Of a stretch of 30,239 nucleotides of DNA, positions 8,495-16,729 are shown piece by piece (the first letter of the stretch is position 1; each line of letters opens with the position of its first letter). Source of the DNA: an uncultured Garciella sp. (GTDB taxonomy: Bacteria > Bacillota > Clostridia > Eubacteriales > Garciellaceae); NCBI GenBank assembly GCA_900555725.1, contig USMD01000008.1:1-30239 (forward strand). Direction: 5' to 3'. A model generated the notes under the pieces. That model was given only the letters and a program-made list of their open reading frames with translations. It searched no databases and was not told the DNA's origin. The translations under genes and the position numbers were made by a program.

Positions 8495-8923
8495 ATGACA
8501 GGAATAATCATAGCAGGACATGGGAATTTTGCATCAGGTATGTATTCTGTGATTAAGCTTATAGTTGGGGAACAAGAAAATTTAGAAGTTGTAGATTTCT
8601 TAGAAGGAGATTCTACAGAAGATTTAAAGAAAAAAATGATGAAAGGATTAGATAAGATTAATGGAGAAGAATGTTTATTTTTCACAGACATCCCAGGGGG
8701 TTCTCCATTTAAGACGGCAGTAGAGATTTCCATGGAGAGAGAAGGCTGTGAAGTAATATCAGGAAGTAATGTACCTATGATGATGGAAATATTGTTTGAT
8801 AGAGAGGGTTCCAATATAGAAGAATTAAAGGAAAGAGCAATGAAAGCAGGTAAGAATCAAATTAGATCTTTTGAATTGAGAAAAAATAGGGATAAAAAGG
8901 AAGATATTAATGAAGGAATATAG
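8495..8923 (+). CDS. Mannose-class PTS EIIA component
   Basis: 142-aa cytoplasmic EIIA (PTS EIIA-man domain). It accepts phosphate from HPr on H9 in IIAGHGNFASG and hands it to EIIB. Other family features are FTDIPGGSPFKTA and SGSNVPMMMEIL. The C-terminal 20 residues are highly charged. The RBS is GGAGGG. It stands alone rather than fused to EIIB, as in Aga-type systems. Directly downstream is the wreck of an amino-sugar deacetylase, so the operon once continued. Confidence 0.92.
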   Translation: MTGIIIAGHGNFASGMYSVIKLIVGEQENLEVVDFLEGDSTEDLKKKMMKGLDKINGEECLFFTDIPGGSPFKTAVEISMEREGCEVISGSNVPMMMEILFDREGSNIEELKERAMKAGKNQIRSFELRKNRDKKEDINEGI

Positions 8924-8932
8924 AGTGATAAT

Positions 8933-9035
8933 ATGAAATATTATTTGAAACCCAAAGAGATATGATGATGATTTAAATATTGATACGACTATAGTTGATG
9001 GGAAAATGGTATATAGAAAAAAGGATAATGTGTAA
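8933..9035 (+). pseudogene. Internally deleted NagA/AgaA-type deacetylase remnant
   Basis: Starting ten bases after the EIIA stop, an ATG opens MKYYLKPKEI, similar to the N-terminus of amino-sugar-phosphate deacetylases, and stops at 8963-8965. In another frame, from 8964, the sequence reads DDDLNIDTTIVDGK, then MVYRKKDNV and a stop at 9033-9035. This is the usual C-terminal signature of amidohydrolase-family N-acetylglucosamine/galactosamine-6-phosphate deacetylases. The join therefore looks like a gene of roughly 380 codons that has lost all but about 10 N-terminal and 23 C-terminal codons, with a frameshift at the junction. Assignment is by motif memory; the C-terminal part is the stronger evidence. 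Confidence 0.55.
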
Positions 9036-9488
9036 AAAAGAAAGAAATACGTCTAAAAAAGCCGTTAAAGATTAAGGAAAAATTGAAATTTAAATATTTC
9101 AAAAAAATGATGGATATTAGAAGCAAAGGTTCAAAATCAAAGGTTGAAAAAATTAAAAAAATCTATGATAGTGCCAAAGAAAACGATAACATCATCTTTC
9201 TGAGCGGGATATACCGATGCAAAGAAGGGAAATCGGATATAAAGAAAATAGAAAAGCAAAATGAAAAGTGCCAATTCTTAAAATTGGCACTTTTCATTTT
9301 GAGATTTTTGAATGATCTACTTGCAAAAAAAATCAAAAAAATATTTGAAATGCAAAAAAATCGCAAGTTCAATAAATAGAAACCTTAGAAAAGTGTAGAT
9401 AAAGTAAAGGATAAAGAGTAATTTAATATTAAATTCTTATAAACAGATTTTATAAGCTAAAATCTATAGTTTATTAAGGAATATTGAT
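9036..9488. other. Gene-poor AT-rich spacer
   Basis: Very A-rich gap between the PTS block and the glutamate block. An open frame of 98 codons (9083-9379) runs straight through a perfect 19-bp hairpin, has no good RBS and is lysine-rich low-complexity, so I do not call it. The stretch SGIYRCKEG in it recalls the start of small zinc-ribbon proteins and may be decayed coding sequence. Apart from the hairpin at 9258-9300 I see nothing else supportable. Confidence 0.5.
9258..9300. terminator. Perfect 19-bp hairpin, probable bidirectional terminator
   Basis: AAAATGAAAAGTGCCAATT (9258-9276) is a perfect complement of AATTGGCACTTTTCATTTT (9282-9300) with a 5-nt loop. A-rich and T-rich flanks on the two sides make it usable as a terminator in either direction. 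It separates the PTS block from the glutamate block. Confidence 0.7.
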
Positions 9489-9517
9489 TTGAATAATTAA
9501 AATAGTGATGTTAATAT
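9489..9517 (+). promoter_or_regulatory. Sigma-A promoter for the glutamate-cluster regulator
   Basis: TTGAAT (9489-9494) and TAATAT (9512-9517) are separated by 17 bp, close to the consensus, 60 bp before the GTG start of the GntR gene. A perfect dyad follows just after the -10 box. Confidence 0.6.
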
Positions 9518-9526
9518 AAAGGTGAA

Positions 9527-9541
9527 ATTGGCATAGCCAAT
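9527..9541. promoter_or_regulatory. Candidate operator dyad at the GntR regulator promoter
   Basis: ATTGGCATAGCCAAT is a perfect 6-3-6 inverted repeat placed about +5 to +19 relative to the predicted transcription start, a typical autoregulatory operator position. The ATTGGC half-site also occurs in the hairpin at 9258-9300. Binding by the adjacent GntR protein is inferred. Confidence 0.5.
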
Positions 9542-9576
9542 GAATAAAAAAAGGCAAAAGAGGTGGTGTTTGCTGA

Positions 9577-10533
9577 GTGAAAATTGAAAGAGAAAACGGA
9601 ATTCCCATTTATGTTCAAGTAAAAAAATATATTTTAGATGAGATTAAACAGGGTGTATTGAAAACAGGAGATAAGTTGCCAACAGAGAGGGAATTATCTC
9701 AAAAGCTTCGTGTAAGTAGAAATACCATCTCAACTGCCTATGACCTATTAGAACAAGAAGGTGTTCTTGTTTCCTATCAGGGAAAAGGAACTTTTGTTGC
9801 CCAAGAAGAGAAAACATGGCAACAGGAAAGAGAAAAGGCAAAAATCATCCAACTTGTGGATATTGCCTTAGAAGAAGCGATTGAGATGGGGTTAAGTACA
9901 AAAGAATTTATTGCATTGGTACAAGAAAGAGTAGGGGAAAAGGAAGAATTTATTAAAAACATCAATGCAATATTTGTAGAATGTAATCGAGAACAAGCAA
10001 AGCTTTTTTCAAAAGAACTAAGTAGAAAGTTTAATCTTAGAGTTATGCCAGTGACATTGGCGGATCTTAGGGATCAGGCTGCCAAAGATAATATTAGTAA
10101 AACCAATCTTATTATCACTCCCTTTAATCACGTGAATGAAGTAAAAAGTATTATAGGATATAGGAAAAAAGAAGTAATTGGTATTAGTAGCAATCCTAAT
10201 TTAGCAACCATTGTAAAAATTGCCAAATATCCAAAGGAAACAAGATTTGGGCAAATCAGTCTTTCCAAAGAGTTTCAATTTAAAGTTCAATATACATTAG
10301 AATTAGCAGGACTTGATGATCTTAAGATCTGTGCTACCACTAGCGATAAAGAGGAAGACATTCTTAAAGTGATTCAATGTTCAGATGTGATTATTGTTTC
10401 TCCAGGCAGAGCAACACAAGTGGAAAAATTAGTGGGAAATAAAAAGGAGATTGTTCGATTTGACTATGTGCTTGATCACGAAAATGTAAAAACATTGTTA
10501 TCTAAAATTATAGAAATAAAAAATAATCTATAG
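9577..10533 (+). CDS. GntR-family transcriptional regulator of the glutamate cluster
   Basis: 318-aa DNA-binding regulator. Residues 1-75 form a GntR winged helix-turn-helix (GIPIYVQVKKYI, LPTERELSQKLRVSRNTIST, VLVSYQGKGTFVA). After a helical linker, the remaining 220 or so residues form an alpha/beta sensor region (IVKIAKYPKETRFGQISLSK, VIIVSPGRATQVEKL) that is not UTRA, FCD or aminotransferase-like; I do not know its ligand. The GTG start has AGAGGTGG upstream. It precedes glmS by 12 nt in the same direction, so it probably controls glutamate-mutase pathway genes and itself through the dyad at 9527-9541 (inference). Confidence 0.85.
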   Translation: MKIERENGIPIYVQVKKYILDEIKQGVLKTGDKLPTERELSQKLRVSRNTISTAYDLLEQEGVLVSYQGKGTFVAQEEKTWQQEREKAKIIQLVDIALEEAIEMGLSTKEFIALVQERVGEKEEFIKNINAIFVECNREQAKLFSKELSRKFNLRVMPVTLADLRDQAAKDNISKTNLIITPFNHVNEVKSIIGYRKKEVIGISSNPNLATIVKIAKYPKETRFGQISLSKEFQFKVQYTLELAGLDDLKICATTSDKEEDILKVIQCSDVIIVSPGRATQVEKLVGNKKEIVRFDYVLDHENVKTLLSKIIEIKNNL

Positions 10534-10545
10534 GGGGGAAATATA

Positions 10546-10956
10546 ATGAAAAATACAATTGTACTTGGTGTTATAGGGGCAGATTGCCATGCTGTAGGAA
10601 ATAAAGTTCTTGATTATGCCTATACAGAAGCAGGCTTTCATGTAATCAATATAGGAGTATTAAGCTCCCAGGAGGACTTTATTAATGCAGCTATTGAAAC
10701 CGATGCCTCTGCTATTTTAGTATCATCCCTTTATGGTCATGGAGAGATTGACTGCAGAGGTTTAAGAGAAAAATGCGAAGAAGCAGGACTGAAAGATATT
10801 TTATTATATGCTGGGGGAAATCTAGTAGTTGGAAAACAAGAATGGGAACCAGTAAAAAAGAGATTTGAAGATATGGGATTTAATCGAGTGTATGCACCAG
10901 GAACTTCACCAGAAGAGGGAATTAGAGACTTAAAAGTAGATCTAAATTTAGAGTAA
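10546..10956 (+). CDS. glmS: Glutamate mutase sigma (S) subunit, B12-binding
   Basis: 136-aa cobalamin-binding subunit of adenosylcobalamin-dependent glutamate mutase, which rearranges L-glutamate to threo-3-methylaspartate. The base-off B12 motif DxHxxG is present as D13-C-H15-A-V-G18; H15 would be the lower axial cobalt ligand. Further family segments are VSSLYGHGEIDCRG and YAGGNLVVGK, which line the nucleotide-tail pocket. Length is normal for GlmS/MutS. The RBS is AGGGGGG. First of the order S-L-E seen in clostridia. Confidence 0.95.
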   Translation: MKNTIVLGVIGADCHAVGNKVLDYAYTEAGFHVINIGVLSSQEDFINAAIETDASAILVSSLYGHGEIDCRGLREKCEEAGLKDILLYAGGNLVVGKQEWEPVKKRFEDMGFNRVYAPGTSPEEGIRDLKVDLNLE

Positions 10957-10967
10957 GGGTGATGACT

Positions 10968-12404
10968 ATGGATGCAATCTTATTAATTGATTTTGGCAGT
11001 ACCTATACAAAACTCACTGCCATCGATATGGAGCATGAGGAAATTTTTGCTACAGCCAAATCCTTAACTACTGTAGAAAACGATATAATGATTGGCTTTT
11101 ACAAAGCCTATGATCAATTAATGAAAAAATGTAAGGGAAAAGACGTGATATTTCAGGAAAAGTTAGCCTGCAGTAGTGCTGCAGGGGGATTAAAGATGAT
11201 TGCCATTGGTTTGGTTCCGGATTTAACTGCAGAAGCAGCAAAGAGGGCTGCTTTGGGAGCAGGATCAAGGATTCTTGATGTATATAGTTATGAATTAAGT
11301 GTAGGAGAGATGAAAAAAATTGTAAAGCAGAAACCTGACATTATTTTGTTAGCTGGTGGAACTGATGGTGGAAATAAGGATTGCATTATACACAATGCAA
11401 GAATGATTGCAGAGTATGTAAAGGATATCCCTATTGTTGTTGCAGGAAACAGGAAGGCTAACGATGAAATTGAAGAGCTTTTTACAAAGCAAGGAATTGA
11501 TCACACCATAACAGAGAATGTTATGCCTAGGTTAAACGTTATCAATGTAGAACCTGCCAGGGAAGTAATAAGAGATATTTTTATGAAGAAAATTGTAGAA
11601 GCAAAGGGAATGAAAAATGCAGAGGAGTTTATAAGCGGAATTCTAATGCCCACCCCCGCCGCAGTATTAAAGGCTGCCCATGTCCTAGCCGATGGAACTG
11701 ATGAAGAAAACGGGATAGGGGATTTAATTATAGTAGATGTAGGAGGAGCCACTACGGATGTACACTCTATAGGAAAAGGAAAACCTACCCAGGCAGGGGT
11801 TATGGAGGTAGGTCTACAAGAGCCCTACGTGAAGAGAACCGTTGAAGGAGATTTAGGCATGCGGGTAAGTGCAGAATCTTTAGCGGAGGTTATAGGAAAG
11901 AAATATTTCAAAAAATATGCTTCTAATGTATCCTATGATCTTCAGGAAAGATGCCATTACCTTGCACAAAATGTAAATGAAATTCCTAAAACCCGTGAGG
12001 AAATAGAATTTGACGAGGCAATGGGTATGTCAGCTGTAGATATTGCCCTACAGCGTCATGTTGGTGTGTTAGAAGAGGTTTATACACCTATGGGAAAAGT
12101 TTATTCCCTGAAGGGAAAAGATTTAACCGAGGTAAAATACATCATAGGAACAGGCGGTGTAATCGTTCATAGCAAAAACCCTGCTAAAATATTACAAGCT
12201 GGTTTTTATGATCCAGAGAGGCCAAATTATTTAAAACCAAAACATTCAGAGTTGCTAGTAGATAAAACTTATATTCTTTCTGCCATGGGGATTTTGGCAA
12301 TGAAATATCCCAGCACTGCAGTTCGAATGTTGAAAAAATATCTTGTAAATGCTGATGAATGCAAATATATAAAGGGGGAAATTTGTTATGGAACTTCGAA
12401 ATAA
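10968..12404 (+). CDS. glmL: Glutamate mutase accessory ATPase GlmL/MutL
   Basis: About 478-aa ASKHA-fold ATPase of the MutL/GlmL family, found between the two glutamate mutase subunits and thought to reactivate or protect the B12 enzyme. Nucleotide-binding loops are visible: LLIDFGSTYTKLTAID at the N-terminus, LLAGGTDGGNKD, IIVDVGGATTDVHSIG and IIGTGGVIVHSKNP. Upstream in-frame GTG (10959) and ATG (10962) codons exist, but TAAGGGTG is best spaced for the ATG at 10968, which gives MDAILLIDFG. The 3' end overlaps glmE by 17 nt. Confidence 0.9.
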   Translation: MDAILLIDFGSTYTKLTAIDMEHEEIFATAKSLTTVENDIMIGFYKAYDQLMKKCKGKDVIFQEKLACSSAAGGLKMIAIGLVPDLTAEAAKRAALGAGSRILDVYSYELSVGEMKKIVKQKPDIILLAGGTDGGNKDCIIHNARMIAEYVKDIPIVVAGNRKANDEIEELFTKQGIDHTITENVMPRLNVINVEPAREVIRDIFMKKIVEAKGMKNAEEFISGILMPTPAAVLKAAHVLADGTDEENGIGDLIIVDVGGATTDVHSIGKGKPTQAGVMEVGLQEPYVKRTVEGDLGMRVSAESLAEVIGKKYFKKYASNVSYDLQERCHYLAQNVNEIPKTREEIEFDEAMGMSAVDIALQRHVGVLEEVYTPMGKVYSLKGKDLTEVKYIIGTGGVIVHSKNPAKILQAGFYDPERPNYLKPKHSELLVDKTYILSAMGILAMKYPSTAVRMLKKYLVNADECKYIKGEICYGTSK

Positions 12405-13839
12405 AAAATGGACTGAAGAAGAATTCTTCAAAGTAAGAGAAGAAGTATTAACCCAATGGCCAACAGGGAAAGATGTGGATTTAAAAGAAGCAGCAGAGTA
12501 TTTAAAGAAAATACCTGACCATAAAAACTTTTCAAAAAAGTTAAGTAAAGCAAAAAAAGAAGGAGTAACACTTGCTCAGCCTAGAGCAGGGGTAGCTTTA
12601 GTCGATGCTCACATTGAACTTTTGCAACATCTTCAAAATGAAGGTGGAGCAGACCTTTTGCCTAGTACCATCGATAGTTATACAAGACAAAATAGATATG
12701 AAGAGTGTGAAGTGGGGATTCAAGAGAGTATAAAAGAAAAGCGTTCCATGCTAAATGGATTCCCAGCAGTAAATCATGGCGTTGAAAATTGCAGAAGGGT
12801 AGTAGAATCTGTCAATCTCCCAGTTCAAGCAAGACATGGTACACCAGATTCTAGATTATTAGCAGAAGTGATTCATGCCGGGGGTTGGACTTCTAATGAA
12901 GGTGGAGCCATCTCTTATAATATTCCTTATGCAAAAAGTGTTACTTTAGAAAAATCTATTTTAGATTGGCAATATTGTGATAGACTTGTAGGACTATATG
13001 AAGAAATGGGCATTGCAATTAACCGTGAGCCCTTTGGACCTCTAACAGGAACATTGGTACCTCCGAGTATGTCTAATGCGGTTGCAATCATTGAAGGACT
13101 TCTTGCTGCAGAACAAGGGGTAAAAAGTCTTACTTTAGGATATGGACAATGTGGGAACCTAATCCAAGACGTTGCCGCTATAAAGGCTCTAGTAGCCCAA
13201 GCGGAAGAATACTTTAAAACCTATGAATATAAAAATATAGATCTTACGACGGTATTTCATCAATGGATGGGAGGGTTCCCAGCGGATGAATCAAAAGCAT
13301 TTGGGGTTATCTCATGGGGGGCAGCTACAGCAGCTTTAGCAGGGGTTACAAAGGTAATTGTAAAAACACCTCACGAAGCTGTAGGAATTCCTACCAAAGA
13401 AGCAAATGCTGCAGGAATTAAAGCTACAAAACAGGTCTTAAGCTTATTAAAGGAGCAAAAATTAGAAGACTCCAAGGCACTAGAAGAAGAAATTCAATTC
13501 ATTAAAGCAGAGACCAAATGTATTTTAGATAACGTATTTGAATTAGGAAAAGGAGATCTTGCAATAGGAACTGTAAAAGCTTTTGAAACAGGGGTATTGG
13601 ATATTCCCTTTGCTCCGAGTAAATATAATGCAGGAAAGATCCTTCCAGCTAGAGATAATAATGGAGCAGTGAGATATCTAGAGTTTGGTAATATTCCAAT
13701 GAGTCAAGAAATCAAAGACTTCAATAAACAATTATTAGAAGAAAGAGCAAAAACAGAAGGAAGAACGGTTGGTTTCCAAATGACCATAGATGATATTTAT
13801 GCTGTAGGAAAAGGTTCACTGGTAGGTAGACCAGAATAA
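12388..13839 (+). CDS. glmE: Glutamate mutase epsilon (E) catalytic subunit
   Basis: 483-aa TIM-barrel catalytic subunit of glutamate mutase; it binds glutamate and pairs with GlmS around the cobalamin. Length equals that of characterised clostridial GlmE proteins. Recognisable segments include NGFPAVNHGVENCRRVVE, QARHGTPDSRLLAEVIHAGG (arginine and histidine used in substrate binding), EGGAISYNIPYAK and FHQWMGGFPADESKAFGV. AAGGGGGAAA upstream is inside the end of glmL, so translation is probably coupled. Repeat copy D follows before the next pathway gene. Confidence 0.95.
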   Translation: MELRNKKWTEEEFFKVREEVLTQWPTGKDVDLKEAAEYLKKIPDHKNFSKKLSKAKKEGVTLAQPRAGVALVDAHIELLQHLQNEGGADLLPSTIDSYTRQNRYEECEVGIQESIKEKRSMLNGFPAVNHGVENCRRVVESVNLPVQARHGTPDSRLLAEVIHAGGWTSNEGGAISYNIPYAKSVTLEKSILDWQYCDRLVGLYEEMGIAINREPFGPLTGTLVPPSMSNAVAIIEGLLAAEQGVKSLTLGYGQCGNLIQDVAAIKALVAQAEEYFKTYEYKNIDLTTVFHQWMGGFPADESKAFGVISWGAATAALAGVTKVIVKTPHEAVGIPTKEANAAGIKATKQVLSLLKEQKLEDSKALEEEIQFIKAETKCILDNVFELGKGDLAIGTVKAFETGVLDIPFAPSKYNAGKILPARDNNGAVRYLEFGNIPMSQEIKDFNKQLLEERAKTEGRTVGFQMTIDDIYAVGKGSLVGRPE

Positions 13840-13855
13840 AGAAGGAAAATAAATT

Positions 13856-13989
13856 TAATCTATTGTTCTAGTTGAATATAGTATTATGAAAGGCTAAAGA
13901 GGGGCATAGATACTTCATAGAGCAGCGAATGAAAACATCTATGGCCTTTATCAAGAGTGCCATTTAAAATGAACTGGCACAACGGGTAA
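13856..13989 (+). repeat. Palindromic intergenic element, copy D (upstream of mal)
   Basis: The left arm TAATCTATTGTTCTAGTT (13856-13873) faces the right arm AACTGGCACAACGGGTAA (13972-13989), extended by AAATTTA/TAAATTT outside. The inner stem around CATAGATACTTCAT (to 13918) pairs with ATGAAAACATCTATGGCC (13929-13946), with loop AGAGCAGCGA. It lacks the third stem, like copy B. It lies between glmE and mal, ending 32 nt before the mal start. Confidence 0.65.
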
Positions 13990-14021
13990 ATTTATATTAA
14001 TTATACAAGGGGGATATTTTT

Positions 14022-15263
14022 ATGAAAATTGTAGATGTTATTTGTTCACCAGGAAGAACAGGATTTTATTTTGACGATCAAAGAGCCATTAAAAAAGGTG
14101 CAAAACATGATGGGTTTACCTATGTAGGAGAACCTGTTACAGAAGGATTTTCAAGTGTTCGACAAGCTGGAGAATCCATCTCTGTAATGCTGGTTTTAGA
14201 GGATGGTCAAGTAGCATACGGAGATTGTGCAGCTGTACAATATTCTGGAGCAGGTGGAAGAGATCCATTATTCTTAGCGAAGGATTTTATTCCTGTTATT
14301 GAAGAATATATTACACCTAAATTAAAAGAAAGAGAGATTAGCAGCTTTAGAGAATTAGCCGAAGAAATTGATAAGATGCAAGTAGATGGAAAAAGACTCC
14401 ATACAGCGATTCGATATGGTGTTACTCAAGCAATTCTTGATGCAGCAGCAAAGGCAAAGAAAATAACTATGGCAGAAGTCATTCAAGAAGAGTACAGTAC
14501 AAATGTAGAATTAGATAGAATTCCCATTTTTACTCAATCTGGGGATGACAGATATGACAATGTGGATAAAATGATTATCAAAGGCGCTGATGTTCTTCCC
14601 CATGCATTAATTAATAATGTAGAAGAAAAATTAGGTAAAGATGGAGAAAAGCTTTTAGAATATGTGAAATGGTTAAAAAATAGGATAGAGACCCTAAGAG
14701 CAAGGGAAGATGATACTTTCACCCTTCACATTGATGTTTATGGAACTATTGGAGCAGCCTTTGACAATGATACTGAAAAAATGGCAAATTATCTTGAAAA
14801 ACTTGGAAAAGCTGCTGATCCTTTTACACTTCGTATAGAAGGGCCTATGGATGTAGAAAACAGAGAAGGACAAGTAAAGGCTATGAAGGAATTAAGAATG
14901 GCTTTAAAAGAAAAGGGAATTGGAGTAGAGATTGTTGCTGATGAATGGTGTAATACATGGGAAGACATTAAATTATTTGTAGATGAAGAAGCTTGTGATA
15001 TGGTTCAAATTAAGACACCAGACCTTGGAGGAATCAACAATATCGCAGAGGCTATCCTATATTGTAAGCAAAATGGTGTTGGAGCTTATTGTGGTGGAAC
15101 TTGTAATGAAACCGATCGATCTGCTCAGGTATGTACCAATATTGCTATAGCTTGTGGTGCAGATCAATGTCTTGCAAAACCAGGAATGGGCGTAGATGAA
15201 GGGTATATGATTGTAAACAATGAAATGAACAGAGTACTTGCTCTAGCTAAGGGAAGAAAATAG
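14022..15263 (+). CDS. mal: Methylaspartate ammonia-lyase
   Basis: Enolase-superfamily enzyme that eliminates ammonia from threo-3-methylaspartate to give mesaconate. At 413 aa it has the same length as the Clostridium tetanomorphum enzyme, and catalytic residues keep their numbers: K331 (QIKTPDLGG) and H194 (VLPHALINN), with magnesium ligands D238 (HIDVYG), E273 (RIEGPMD) and D307 (VADEWCN). N-terminal signatures GFYFDDQRAIKKGA and DCAAVQYSGAGGRDPLF are intact. The RBS is AAGGGGG. Second step of the methylaspartate route, following glutamate mutase. Confidence 0.97.
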   Translation: MKIVDVICSPGRTGFYFDDQRAIKKGAKHDGFTYVGEPVTEGFSSVRQAGESISVMLVLEDGQVAYGDCAAVQYSGAGGRDPLFLAKDFIPVIEEYITPKLKEREISSFRELAEEIDKMQVDGKRLHTAIRYGVTQAILDAAAKAKKITMAEVIQEEYSTNVELDRIPIFTQSGDDRYDNVDKMIIKGADVLPHALINNVEEKLGKDGEKLLEYVKWLKNRIETLRAREDDTFTLHIDVYGTIGAAFDNDTEKMANYLEKLGKAADPFTLRIEGPMDVENREGQVKAMKELRMALKEKGIGVEIVADEWCNTWEDIKLFVDEEACDMVQIKTPDLGGINNIAEAILYCKQNGVGAYCGGTCNETDRSAQVCTNIAIACGADQCLAKPGMGVDEGYMIVNNEMNRVLALAKGRK

Positions 15264-15309
15264 TTTGCATTGGGAAGAAGCCATGAATAAATAAATGGGA
15301 GTGCTGTAA

Positions 15310-16152
15310 ATGAGAAAAGTAGATGTTTCTGAAATTACAAAAACTGTAAAAAAGCTCTGCATAGATGCAAATTATTATTTAAATGACGATATTAGAAAGC
15401 GTTTTAAAGAATCTAAGGAACAAGAAAGCTTTCCTGTTGCAAAAGATATTATAGAGATTCTTGAGGAAAATGCAGATATTGCTAAGAATGAGCAAATGCC
15501 TATGTGCCAAGATACTGGAATGACATTAGTATTTTTAGAAATGGGGCAAGAAGTACAAATTGCTGGTGGCGTCTTAGAAGACGCCATCAACGAAGGAATA
15601 AGACAAGGTTATATAGAAGGATATTTAAGAAAATCTGTTGTGGGTGATCCCCTTAAAAGAATTAATACAAAGGACAATACTCCTGGGGTGATTTATTATG
15701 ATATTGTTCCAGGGGATGATATAAAAATCACTGTGGCTCCTAAGGGTTTTGGTAGTGAAAATATGAGCCAGTTAAAAATGTTAAAACCAGCAGATGGTAT
15801 TGAAGGAGTAAAGGACTTTGTTTTACAAGTGGTAAAGGAAGCAGGACCTAATGCTTGTCCTCCTCTTGTAATAGGAGTAGGCATCGGCGGTACTTTTGAT
15901 AGAGCAGCTCTTTTGGCAAAAAAAGCTCTTGTAAGATCTACAGATGTAAGAAATGCAAAGCCTTTTTATGCAGACTTGGAAAAAGAATTATTAGAGAAAA
16001 TCAATAAAATAGGAATAGGGCCCCAGGGATTTGGGGGAAGAACCACAGCTCTTGCAGTGAATATAGAAACCTATCCAACTCATATTGCAGGTTTACCTGT
16101 AGCAGTAAATATCAATTGCCATGCAACGAGACATGCAGAAGCTCGTATATAG
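15310..16152 (+). CDS. Class I hydratase alpha subunit (predicted mesaconase)
   Basis: 280-aa N-terminal-type subunit of oxygen-sensitive [4Fe-4S] class I fumarases, tartrate dehydratases and mesaconases. Three cysteines expected to bind the cluster are C66 (MPMCQDTGM), C183 (GPNACPPL) and C270 (NINCHATRH). The glycine-rich GVGIGGTFDRAALLAKKAL is also typical. Its position after methylaspartate ammonia-lyase and before the lyase genes predicts hydration of mesaconate to (S)-citramalate; activity on fumarate cannot be excluded from sequence. GGGAG precedes the start. The partner beta subunit begins 11 nt after the stop. Confidence 0.9.
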   Translation: MRKVDVSEITKTVKKLCIDANYYLNDDIRKRFKESKEQESFPVAKDIIEILEENADIAKNEQMPMCQDTGMTLVFLEMGQEVQIAGGVLEDAINEGIRQGYIEGYLRKSVVGDPLKRINTKDNTPGVIYYDIVPGDDIKITVAPKGFGSENMSQLKMLKPADGIEGVKDFVLQVVKEAGPNACPPLVIGVGIGGTFDRAALLAKKALVRSTDVRNAKPFYADLEKELLEKINKIGIGPQGFGGRTTALAVNIETYPTHIAGLPVAVNINCHATRHAEARI

Positions 16153-16163
16153 GAGGGTTAAAG

Positions 16164-16727
16164 ATGAGTAAAAAAATAACCACACCCTTAACACAAGAAA
16201 AAATAAAAGATCTAAAGGCAGGGGAAAGCATCTCAATCTCAGGAACCATTTATACGGCTCGAGATGCTGCCCATAAAAGATTGGTCGATCTTATCGAAAA
16301 AGGAGAAAAATTACCCTTTGATGTAAAGGATCAAGTGATTTATTATGTAGGACCAACACCAGCCAAAGAAGGTCATCCAATAGGTTCAGCAGGTCCTACC
16401 AGTTCTTATAGAATGGATTCCTATGCCCCCAAACTGATAAAAGAGGGATTAAGGGGAATGATTGGGAAAGGAAAACGAAATGATGAAGTAGTAGAAGCCA
16501 TGAAGAAGCATGGTTCTGTTTATTTCGCAGCCATTGGTGGAGCGGCTGCTTTGACAGCAAAATGTGTAAAATCTGCCAAAATTATTGCCTATGAAGATTT
16601 AGGTGCAGAGGCAATTCGAAAACTGGAAGTAGAAGATTTTCCAGTTATCGTGGTAATAGACGCTCAGGGAAATAATTATTATGAAATAGGACAGAAGGAA
16701 TACTTAGAAACAGAAAGTAGGTGTTAG
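16164..16727 (+). CDS. Class I hydratase beta subunit (predicted mesaconase)
   Basis: 187-aa C-terminal-type subunit (TtdB/FumA C-terminal domain), the partner of the preceding alpha subunit. Typical segments are SISGTIYTARDAAHKRL, YYVGPTPAKEGHPIGSAGPTSS, MIGKGKRN and YFAAIGGAAALTAKCVK. The open frame extends upstream into the alpha gene, but the ATG at 16164 has AGGAGGG at correct spacing and gives the usual N-terminus. The 3' end abuts citD. Confidence 0.92.
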   Translation: MSKKITTPLTQEKIKDLKAGESISISGTIYTARDAAHKRLVDLIEKGEKLPFDVKDQVIYYVGPTPAKEGHPIGSAGPTSSYRMDSYAPKLIKEGLRGMIGKGKRNDEVVEAMKKHGSVYFAAIGGAAALTAKCVKSAKIIAYEDLGAEAIRKLEVEDFPVIVVIDAQGNNYYEIGQKEYLETESRC

Positions 16728-16729
16728 CT

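Noticed and set aside
9083..9379. 98-codon lysine-rich open frame
   Set aside because: It lacks a good RBS, is low-complexity, and runs through a perfect 19-bp terminator-like hairpin; at most the short SGIYRCKEG stretch could be decayed coding sequence.
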